Of a stretch of 8,229 nucleotides of DNA, positions 1 through 5,874 are shown one piece after another (position 1 is the first letter of the stretch; each line of letters starts with the position of its first letter). This stretch comes from Xenorhabdus eapokensis (GTDB taxonomy: Bacteria > Pseudomonadota > Gammaproteobacteria > Enterobacterales > Enterobacteriaceae): the NCBI RefSeq assembly GCF_001908105.1, contig NZ_MKGQ01000059.1, forward strand, positions 1-8,229, read 5' to 3'. Made by a program: the position numbers and the translations under genes. The notes beneath the pieces are model-generated. The model was not told the origin of the DNA and searched no databases. It was given only the letters and a program-made list of their open reading frames with translations.

Positions 1-95
1 CGCCGGAGATGCAAGACTCGCTACGTAGTGATCTGGCTAATCTTCTACGACGGGACTTTCACCCGCAAGAAACAGTGCAGCTTTTCCCAGCGCAC
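1..95 (-). mobile_element. 5' end of a probable group II intron (partial)
   Basis: On the minus strand the sequence from 95 leftward begins GTGCG, the GUGYG consensus of group II intron 5' ends. It then forms a CGGG/CCCG hairpin around TGAAAGT (65 to 51), a GGGUGAAAGUCCC-type element familiar from domain I of bacterial group II introns. It begins inside codon 13 of an IS982-type transposase frame, and the intron sense strand equals the transposase sense strand, as splicing requires. The rest of the intron, including any LtrA-like reverse transcriptase, would lie beyond the left edge. Seen: the 5' consensus, the hairpin and the abrupt break in the transposase frame. Inferred: intron identity. 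Alternatively this is only a deletion junction within the insertion sequence. Confidence 0.6.
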
Positions 96-132
96 CATCG
101 ACATCACAGAAAATTTCAACTAACTTGTCCAT
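96..132 (-). pseudogene. IS982-family transposase, first 12 codons, interrupted
   Basis: An ATG at 132 (minus strand), preceded by a purine-rich GAGGGGGAA ribosome-binding site, begins MDKLVEIFCDVD. This matches the N-terminus of IS982-family transposases, whose next residues are usually DFCQ. Codon 13 begins with G at 96 and would complete as GAY (Asp) if the following intron were spliced out. Read straight through, the frame instead gives an unrelated tail and stops within about 20 codons. The remainder would lie past the left edge, on the far side of the intron. The match is short, so the family call rests on this motif plus the terminus at 223 and the analogous arrangement of the neighbouring element. 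Confidence 0.6.
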
Positions 133-223
133 AGCCTGTTCCCCCTCGGAGTTGTTTTCGGTGTGCACCAAAACTTTGCTCCTGGAACAGGCTTCTCGTC
201 AATTTCTTATCCAGAATTCGGGT
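96..223 (-). mobile_element. 5' end of an IS982-family insertion sequence (inner element)
   Basis: Read on the minus strand, the element starts at 223 with ACCCGAATTCTGGATAAG, an ACC-type terminus as in IS982-family inverted repeats. About 90 bp later a transposase start codon follows at 132. It sits inside a second IS982-type transposase gene, which it interrupts after codon 21. The terminal sequence resembles that of the outer element at 374 (both ACC.GA, then TAAGAAA at the same offset), so the two are relatives but not copies. The distal part and the other inverted repeat lie outside the window, so the target duplication cannot be checked here. Confidence 0.7.
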
Positions 224-288
224 TAAAGAGGTTCAAATTTTTGGCAAAATTCATCGACGCAGCAGTAAAGTTCTTCTAAAGTAATCAT
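224..288 (-). pseudogene. IS982-family transposase, N-terminal 21 codons, disrupted
   Basis: An ATG at 288 starts a frame reading MITLEELYCCVDEFCQKFEP followed by Leu, typical of IS982-family transposase N-termini (the conserved VD-[DE]-FCQ-x-FEP stretch). The frame breaks at 224-225, exactly where the ACCC terminus of another IS982-type element begins, so the gene is inactivated by insertion of a relative. The transposase would be a DDE enzyme, but none of its catalytic core is in the window. The ribosome-binding site is weak. Confidence 0.65.
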
Positions 289-296
289 AGCCTGAA

Positions 297-335
297 GCAC
301 GATTTTGTTTTCTTTGACAAAGACTTTGATCGTGC
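297..335 (-). repeat. Stem-loop in the leader of the outer IS
   Basis: GCACGAT at 297-303 pairs with ATCGTGC at 329-335. The loop contains a second short palindrome, TCTTTG-A-CAAAGA (311-323). It lies between the IS terminus at 374 and the transposase ATG at 288, so it would form in the 5' untranslated region of the transposase mRNA. No U-run follows on either strand, so it is not a standard terminator. A role in limiting read-through into the transposase gene is only a guess. Confidence 0.4.
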
Positions 336-409
336 CTCAAGCACTTTAGTTCCTTTCTTAAACTAAGCTCAGGTTATGTTAAGTTTTTCGAGAATATTTT
401 CTTATCTTG

Positions 410-2536
410 TCATACAAAGAATTCTCGCCCACAGAAACCTATCCTTCCAAGAGAAACAAAATACATACGCAAATACATACAATGTCTATCGGCTGGGCAC
501 GGTACGCGAATTTCAATATTGATCAATTCATCTCCTCCAGAGCCTATCCTTACTTGTTCATTTGGCACTAATACTGAAGCATCATGACGTCGCCCATGTG
601 TCACTGCTCCACCGACGGCGACGATGGTTTCTTCAAGGCCTGTGTTATGCAGAAGCATCTTTCCGTGTAATACTCTGGAGTTGATAGTGTTTTCCAGTTG
701 AATTATTCGACCTTCAATGAAATTTGGCACTCCATCTTGAACTGTACCACAAACAACACAACTTACCATCCACCTCTGGGCAGAAGCGTCGTCAAGACTG
801 GAAAACTGATAACGAATGGCATCTGAACGACAATTAGGACATCCCTCAACTAAAGGATCTGTACGAAGTACCCTGTAAGCATCGCGATATCCTTCAACAA
901 AATGGTATTCACTCTTATTGGTTTCTCTCTGCAGTTTCGCTACGATACCTCTATCGACTAACGAAGTGGTTTTCTCGACGCGTTCCAGAGCTCGAACTAA
1001 AGCTCCATCTAGACCTCCACCGCAGCGACTGCTGGATGCCCGACGAACAAGATTGGGATAAGTATTACGGAGATCGGTGAGTAATTGACGCCCCTCAGAG
1101 ATCTTGATGCCGAGTAACGCAACACGATCATATTCATCGAGAACCTCTCTGATCGAAGATAATACCTGCTCTGGTGATTGCCCTCGCTCTACAATTGTCA
1201 GTTCACTAAAATTAACATGGTTAACATTGCAATCAAGGATAGCACAAGGGCTTCCAGGAATACTTGAGCTCCGAATGAACCCTGCAACTGACGCCTTTTT
1301 TGGCGCGCCGTTTAGGTAACACAACTCGTCGGATAGATTGGAGGCTTGATCTCGTATCCCGAATACTAGGCCTTTTTTATATCCGGTTATGCTTTCAGAA
1401 GCACTTTTAGAGCAGGTTTTAAGGCTTGGGTCTCCCAAAATCATGACCTTGCCTACTTCCAATCCCCAAGCAGGAAGAATTCTATTCAATTCCCGGACGG
1501 TCTGACCTACAGTCATCCCTGCCCCCATAAGTCCGTGAAATACCAAATTCTCTTCGATACGACCATCCTTTAGCAAAGGGCTTGCAACATACACCGCTGC
1601 ATTACCCTCTAGGAATCTCTGCGAGATTGTATACGAGTCATCTCCATCGAATATTCCATCTTTACCGACCTTAAGTGTAAGGCAGGCGTTGGCGAAAAAG
1701 ACACGCCCTGGTATTACATTGGCGGTTAACCGCTTTAAATCAGGAAGAAAACAATCGTTGTTTACCATGCAAGTCGGTAGTCGTTTCCCACATACGGAAG
1801 GTGACTGAACAGTTATTCGTCCACAAATAAGTTCATCACTGCTGAGGCGAATGTAATCTTCGCTGGCGTGTCCGATAACACTCACAATAGTTTCAGTTCC
1901 ACAGATAAGATCAGACCAATTAGTGAGTTCTTCACTATCTGCAGGTAAAATCTTCAGCCCCGCAGCCTGACGCATTTTTATGCCCTTATGAGTGGGGGCA
2001 AAGCAGATATCTTCACCTTCTTGCATACAACTATAAACAACTGTCTTCGTGAGGATAAATGTCCCTAGTTCTAAAGAATTTACAACAATGAATCCAGTCA
2101 AATCGTTGAATAATGACAAATCTCTCATTGACGCTTTTTTATCAATAGAAACTACCACGAGATGATCGTGTGTAGCTAAATGATTGTTACGCCATTTTGC
2201 CATTTCTTCCCAAGACACGAAGCTGCGCATAGAAGCCGATCGTAGCCTTTGAAAACCCTTCGCAAGAACTAAGGCAGATTGATCGCCAGACAGATACGCA
2301 ACTGTTAACTTCTCAATGTTGTGCCATCCGCATGGCTTATTGAGGTTTATGTTAAAGTCGGTTGGAGTGGCCATAGGAGCATCTTCAGCGAAGAAGATAG
2401 CTGTTCTCTGGCACCATTCAACAACCATCTTGCGAGCCCATGCTTTTCTAATGAGGACAGGGACGAATGGCTGTCCCCAATCACAAACTTCAAGATATCG
2501 TTCCTCAGAATGACATAGAATGACAAGAGAGGTCAT
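410..2536 (-). CDS. Caspase/CHAT-like (clan CD) protein with zinc ribbon, 708 aa, function unknown
   Basis: I do not recognise a named homologue. The middle (about 205-380) resembles clan CD cysteine peptidases of the CHAT/C25 kind. It has a strand leading to His223 (VSVIGHASEDYI), then a strand ending at Cys285 (VFFANACLTLK), a GDD turn (298-300), GNAAVYVAS (311-319) and a helix like that after the catalytic Cys of CHAT domains, ending in LGDPSL (367-372). His223 and Cys285 would be the dyad. Residues 566-596 carry CPNC and CVVC, a likely zinc ribbon, followed by a beta-rich C-terminus. No signal peptide or membrane segment is evident. The ATG lies 2 bp after the pac stop with GGGGGA in front, so it is translated with the operon as its last gene. 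No pur-cluster protein I know has this form. It could be a regulatory or self-protection protease, or a recruited biosynthetic enzyme. The family call is moderate; the role is open. Confidence 0.6.
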   Translation of the reverse strand: MTSLVILCHSEERYLEVCDWGQPFVPVLIRKAWARKMVVEWCQRTAIFFAEDAPMATPTDFNINLNKPCGWHNIEKLTVAYLSGDQSALVLAKGFQRLRSASMRSFVSWEEMAKWRNNHLATHDHLVVVSIDKKASMRDLSLFNDLTGFIVVNSLELGTFILTKTVVYSCMQEGEDICFAPTHKGIKMRQAAGLKILPADSEELTNWSDLICGTETIVSVIGHASEDYIRLSSDELICGRITVQSPSVCGKRLPTCMVNNDCFLPDLKRLTANVIPGRVFFANACLTLKVGKDGIFDGDDSYTISQRFLEGNAAVYVASPLLKDGRIEENLVFHGLMGAGMTVGQTVRELNRILPAWGLEVGKVMILGDPSLKTCSKSASESITGYKKGLVFGIRDQASNLSDELCYLNGAPKKASVAGFIRSSSIPGSPCAILDCNVNHVNFSELTIVERGQSPEQVLSSIREVLDEYDRVALLGIKISEGRQLLTDLRNTYPNLVRRASSSRCGGGLDGALVRALERVEKTTSLVDRGIVAKLQRETNKSEYHFVEGYRDAYRVLRTDPLVEGCPNCRSDAIRYQFSSLDDASAQRWMVSCVVCGTVQDGVPNFIEGRIIQLENTINSRVLHGKMLLHNTGLEETIVAVGGAVTHGRRHDASVLVPNEQVRIGSGGDELINIEIRVPCPADRHCMYLRMYFVSLGRIGFCGREFFV

Positions 2537-2538
2537 TG

Positions 2539-3138
2539 CTATATCCCCCGTTTTATCATCGCATACGTCATAGGACCACCTAAGGGGAGTTGGTATGCTG
2601 CTGTCACCTCGAATCCCAAACGCTCATAGATTCTTACGTTTTTGTCATCAGAAGTTTCAAGGAACACAGGAAATCCCTCACGCTCGGCTCTCTCAAGACC
2701 AGGTTCAATAACAGCACGGCCTAATCCTTTCCCCTGGTAATCTGGATCCACTGCTACTGCACCTAAGAACCAGCATGGAAAATTGGGCCGTTCTTTAGCC
2801 ATAATAGATTCAGATGCCCGCATTACCTTTTCTCTTGTTCCTGCTATTTTTCCGAATTCGATAGATAGAGGAGCAAAAGTTGCCTCTGCGTCTTCAATAT
2901 CGGGTGACGTCCATATTGATACAGCGGCTCCATCATCGGTAGCCCATACGTGACCGACTGTCATACCTACCTTTCTAAGAAAGGTCTCTTGATAGCGCCG
3001 TATTCGTTGCTGGTGATCATCTTCAGCGAGGAAATGCCGCATTAAGGAGTATCCATCGAAAGCGCGTGTCAGCGTCTGTACGCAACGCACCAATTGTGTT
3101 TCTGATATTTCTTTAGATTCCCGGACGATCATGTTCAT
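2539..3138 (-). CDS. pac: Puromycin N-acetyltransferase-like GNAT
   Basis: A GNAT-fold enzyme that would transfer acetyl from acetyl-CoA to the free amine of an aminoacyl-nucleoside, inactivating it and protecting the producer's ribosomes. It is 199 aa, the length of Streptomyces alboniger Pac, and follows my memory of that protein almost end to end: LTRAF near 23-27, ETFLRKVG (51-58), VWATDDGAAVSIWTSP (64-79), CWFLGAVAVDP (122-132), acetyl-CoA loop QGKGLG (135-140), and FLETS...YERLGFEVTA (159-180). No gaps are obvious. The ATG at 3138 directly abuts the preceding TAA and has a TTTGGAG site 7 nt upstream. It lies directly after the Pur3-like phosphatase gene, so resistance is co-expressed with biosynthesis. 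The Pac-family call is strong from sequence; the exact substrate may be a puromycin relative. Confidence 0.85.
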   Translation of the reverse strand: MNMIVRESKEISETQLVRCVQTLTRAFDGYSLMRHFLAEDDHQQRIRRYQETFLRKVGMTVGHVWATDDGAAVSIWTSPDIEDAEATFAPLSIEFGKIAGTREKVMRASESIMAKERPNFPCWFLGAVAVDPDYQGKGLGRAVIEPGLERAEREGFPVFLETSDDKNVRIYERLGFEVTAAYQLPLGGPMTYAMIKRGI

Positions 3139-3936
3139 TTATTCTCCAAATATATCAATTACGTGTTTGTGCAGAGTCTGACTGGTGGACGCGATTCCCA
3201 CTCCTTTGTTTGCTAGAACAGGTTGACCCATTAGGTCGGTGCATATTCCTCCAGCTTCTTCGACGATTGGGATGAGTGCCGCTACATCCCAAGGAGCCAC
3301 AATTGGCTCTATGGCAACATCTAATATTCCTTCGGCAACTAAGCAGTGCTGCAAGAAATCACCAAATCCACGGTTACAGAATGTCTGCTCGACCAAACGC
3401 TGATATTGCTGAAGTAAACCTTGTTTATGCCATGTATCAAATGCCGTGGTTGATATGTATGCATCTTTCAGACCTGAAACTTGCCGTACATGCATTCTGT
3501 TCCCGCTTCCCTGCGGGTTTTTGCTAAAGTATGCACCACTACCTTTTTCTGCCCACCAACAGCGCTTCAATTCAGGAGCGAAAACCACACCGATCTTGGG
3601 TTCTCCATCTTCTACGAGCGCCACAAGGGTGGCCCAGATAGGGATTCCGCGAATGAAGTTCTTGGTTCCGTCAATCGGGTCGACAATCCATACTCTCCCT
3701 TTATGAGCTGCTAGACCTCCGCTCTCTTCCCCAAAGAATAGATCATTAGGACGCTCAGATTCTATAAGTTCACGTACGCGCAATTCAGCACCAATATCCG
3801 CGGGGGTAACCGGGCTACCATCTTTCTTTAAAGTGACTTGAAATTCACTCGATTCTCTTAAAGAAAGAGCTGTTGTGGCCGCCTCCATTGCAACTCGCTG
3901 TGCTAGACGGAGATCATCCTCGCTGCCGAGTTTCAC
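3139..3936 (-). CDS. pur3: Inositol-monophosphatase-family phosphatase, Pur3-like
   Basis: A Mg2+-dependent phosphomonoesterase of 265 aa. The metal-binding signatures are intact: GEESG (69-73), DPIDGTKNF (86-94) and PWDVAAL (215-221, with Asp217), followed by EEAGG. FGDFLQHCLVAEG near 191-203 resembles the histidinol-phosphatase (HisN) branch rather than true inositol phosphatases. In the puromycin cluster the member of this family, Pur3, is thought to dephosphorylate 3'-amino-3'-deoxy-AMP; I infer that role here from the neighbours. The start is a GTG at 3936, 1 bp after the methyltransferase stop; a stop codon lies a few codons upstream in frame, so no other standard start is available. 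A GGAGG site lies 12 nt upstream, inside the last codons of the methyltransferase gene. A stray histidinol or inositol phosphatase is possible but unlikely in this operon. Confidence 0.82.
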   Translation of the reverse strand: MKLGSEDDLRLAQRVAMEAATTALSLRESSEFQVTLKKDGSPVTPADIGAELRVRELIESERPNDLFFGEESGGLAAHKGRVWIVDPIDGTKNFIRGIPIWATLVALVEDGEPKIGVVFAPELKRCWWAEKGSGAYFSKNPQGSGNRMHVRQVSGLKDAYISTTAFDTWHKQGLLQQYQRLVEQTFCNRGFGDFLQHCLVAEGILDVAIEPIVAPWDVAALIPIVEEAGGICTDLMGQPVLANKGVGIASTSQTLHKHVIDIFGE

Positions 3937-3937
3937 G

Positions 3938-4642
3938 TTAATAACACACCTCCATTAGGTGGTATTCCATAACGCGAGGTGCTTCGATTCGACGAATACA
4001 CTGAACCATCGATAATGTGGCTGATGTATTTTTTGCGATAGCTTCCAGCACAGTTCCATTTTTGAGATCAGCAGTGCCTATGAGTAGGCGGCCATTTTTT
4101 CGCAAGTAGGTTGGAGCTCCTTGGATCAACCGGCGTTGACCAGCGTATTCAGGATCGAATACCGCAGCGTGCAATTCACTGGCCATATCAAAGTCACCAT
4201 CAACATAAGTCCATGGAACGTTCCAGAAAATTAGGTCGAAGTCTTCAGTCATTTCGAGCGCGGAAAATACATCGCTCACACGCGCGGAAATCTGAGCCTC
4301 TACACCATGTCGGATCGCATTTCTAAGTGTATTAGTTACTGCGTTAGGATTGATATCCAATGCAACGATTTCTGAAACTCCGCTGAGAGCAGCGGTTACC
4401 GAGATCACCCCCGAACCGCAGCCTACTTCTAGCATACGCCCACCAATTGGATAAGGGAGCGCGCTTGCCATAACTTCAGTCGCACCTGTGAGTGTCCCAG
4501 GGAAAACACCTCGAATAAGCTCCCACTGTCGTCCAAGTAGACTAAATTCAGTAGGGAAGTCTGTGTCATGCAAGACGTGCATGAGTACTTTTTCTGCATC
4601 TTTCGGATTTTCTTGGAACACATCTAACTCGATATTTTTCAT
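3938..4642 (-). CDS. pur5: Class I SAM-dependent N-methyltransferase, Pur5-like
   Basis: A 234-aa Rossmann-fold methyltransferase. Motif I is LEVGCGSG (71-78), an acidic ribose-binding residue is at Asp96 (VALDINPNAV), and the catalytic motif is NVPW (141-144, preceded by DLIFW). This is the position of the NPP[YF] motif in enzymes that methylate planar amines, such as PrmC/HemK and N6-adenine methyltransferases. That fits methylation of the exocyclic N6 of adenine, the job assigned to Pur5 in puromycin synthesis, where two methyl groups are added. The Val in place of the first Pro is a departure. The ATG at 4642 overlaps the aminotransferase TGA by 4 nt (ATGA), with AAAGGG upstream. The methyltransferase call is firm; the substrate is inferred from gene order and motif. 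Confidence 0.8.
   Translation of the reverse strand: MKNIELDVFQENPKDAEKVLMHVLHDTDFPTEFSLLGRQWELIRGVFPGTLTGATEVMASALPYPIGGRMLEVGCGSGVISVTAALSGVSEIVALDINPNAVTNTLRNAIRHGVEAQISARVSDVFSALEMTEDFDLIFWNVPWTYVDGDFDMASELHAAVFDPEYAGQRRLIQGAPTYLRKNGRLLIGTADLKNGTVLEAIAKNTSATLSMVQCIRRIEAPRVMEYHLMEVCY
3949..3953 (-). promoter_or_regulatory. Ribosome-binding site for the Pur3-like gene
   Basis: GGAGG on the minus strand lies 12 nt before the GTG at 3936 and within the final codons of the Pur5-like gene. It supports the GTG as the start. The spacing is somewhat long, and translation is probably also coupled to termination of the upstream gene. Confidence 0.6.
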
Positions 4643-5874
4643 GTTCTTAACAACCCTTTATATTTTAGATCAATTTCAGCAATTGTCTTTTCGTAAATAG
4701 CTATTAATGGTTCATCTTCTTCACGATAAAAAGTTGGAAAAGAGACTGCTCTTTCGGAAACATCATACGCGACAGGTAGTAATTCCCTTATCGGTTTAAC
4801 TCGTCTAGGTTCATGATTCCAAATATGTCGAGAAGCTGAATATAGTGGTTGATCGGCAAGAACCTCTCCAGAGGGAGCAGACACATCCAAACCTTTTTCC
4901 TGCATGATTTTCACCAAGTGATCCCGGCCAATTAACTTTTGTGCAGCAAGTGAGATGAGAGGCTTAAAACCATACCAAGCCCCCATATCAACGTGCGAGG
5001 AGATTTTCATGGGTTCAAATATATCTGTTAGCGATAGTGAGCTATTAAGACGATGTAGCCACTTATGGCGAAACTTCATACGTTGTGAAAACGCACGCAG
5101 ACTGTGCTTCGCAACGATGGCATTGAATGGAGACATTCGTGTCTTCAGGCCGTAGCCAGTAACCCAATATTGTTGAAGATCCCTATCTTTAACCTCATTG
5201 CGTGCCCGATCGCGATAATGCCCTACCAGAGTAGCTGTGTCGGCAATGAGATCATCGTTCGTTACAAGAATGCCTCCCTCACCCGCAAAGATCGCTTTTT
5301 TAGTTTGCAAGGAGAAGACAGCGGCATCACCAAACGTTCCAACCGGACGCCCTCGAAACTTACTGCCATGCGCATGGGAGCAATCCTCAAGAATCTTAAG
5401 GTTATATTTTTCAGCAAACTTGATAACTTTATCCATATCGGCAGGATGTCCCCACTGATGTACCACTGTTAATATACGGCACGATTCAGTTATCATTTTT
5501 TCTGCCGCATCAATATCGATACACCGAGACTCTTGATCGATATCGACTAGAATAACTTCAGCACCTACGGAAAAGGCAGGACTAAGCGCTGCATGATAAG
5601 TTAATGCTGGTCCGAGAACTGATACCCCTCTGCGAGCCCCTAGTGCGTAATATGCAGCTTGAAGTGCACTTGTGCCGGAATTGAATGTAATTGCATGCTT
5701 AACCTTATTTCCTAAGAATGATTTGAATTCATCTTCAAATTGAGCGATTGGACCTACTCGACCGCTGATCGAAATGTCCGTGCGTCGCTGAAAAATTAAT
5801 TCATTTTCCTCTTCTGAAGTTGGGGCTGGAGGCCATGGATCATGCGGAAACTGATATATATCAAATTTAGACAT
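4639..5874 (-). CDS. pur4: DegT/DnrJ/EryC1/StrS aminotransferase, Pur4-like
   Basis: A PLP-dependent aminotransferase of 411 aa, full length for the family. FNSGTSALQAAY (64-75) forms the phosphate-binding turn, LEDCSHAHG (162-170) supplies the Asp that holds the pyridine nitrogen, and FSLQTKKAIFAGEGG (187-201) holds the Schiff-base lysine, most likely Lys193. EDCSHAHG is close to the branch that includes AHBA synthase and the inosamine aminotransferases. By analogy with puromycin Pur4 it would convert a 3'-keto-adenosine nucleotide, made by the preceding dehydrogenase, into the 3'-amine. The frame is open further upstream, but I chose the ATG at 5874: conserved sequence starts there and AAAGGAG lies 7 nt in front. 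It overlaps the end of the upstream gene by 8 nt. A sugar or cyclitol aminotransferase role is the alternative if the cluster assignment is wrong. Confidence 0.87.
   Translation of the reverse strand: MSKFDIYQFPHDPWPPAPTSEEENELIFQRRTDISISGRVGPIAQFEDEFKSFLGNKVKHAITFNSGTSALQAAYYALGARRGVSVLGPALTYHAALSPAFSVGAEVILVDIDQESRCIDIDAAEKMITESCRILTVVHQWGHPADMDKVIKFAEKYNLKILEDCSHAHGSKFRGRPVGTFGDAAVFSLQTKKAIFAGEGGILVTNDDLIADTATLVGHYRDRARNEVKDRDLQQYWVTGYGLKTRMSPFNAIVAKHSLRAFSQRMKFRHKWLHRLNSSLSLTDIFEPMKISSHVDMGAWYGFKPLISLAAQKLIGRDHLVKIMQEKGLDVSAPSGEVLADQPLYSASRHIWNHEPRRVKPIRELLPVAYDVSERAVSFPTFYREEDEPLIAIYEKTIAEIDLKYKGLLRT

Larger units (their letters stand above)
224..374 (-). mobile_element. 5' end of an IS982-family insertion sequence (outer element)
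   Basis: On the minus strand this fragment starts at 374 with ACCTGAGCTTAGTTTAAG, an IS982-type terminus. A leader of about 86 bp precedes a transposase ATG at 288. The leader contains an inverted repeat (297-303 with 329-335). The element lies 35 bp past the stop codon of the 708-aa gene, so it inserted just after the operon and did not damage it. At about 224 it is interrupted by a second IS982-type element. The remaining part and the far inverted repeat are outside the window. Confidence 0.7.

Noticed and set aside
1..120. Plus-strand open frame ending in TAA at 118-120
   Set aside because: It lies antisense to the intron and transposase signals and shows no recognisable protein similarity; the minus-strand explanation accounts for the region better.
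297..335. Rho-independent terminator for the operon
   Set aside because: The hairpin has no U-run on either strand and lies inside the leader of an IS982-type element between its terminus and its transposase start. No convincing terminator is visible between 375 and 409.
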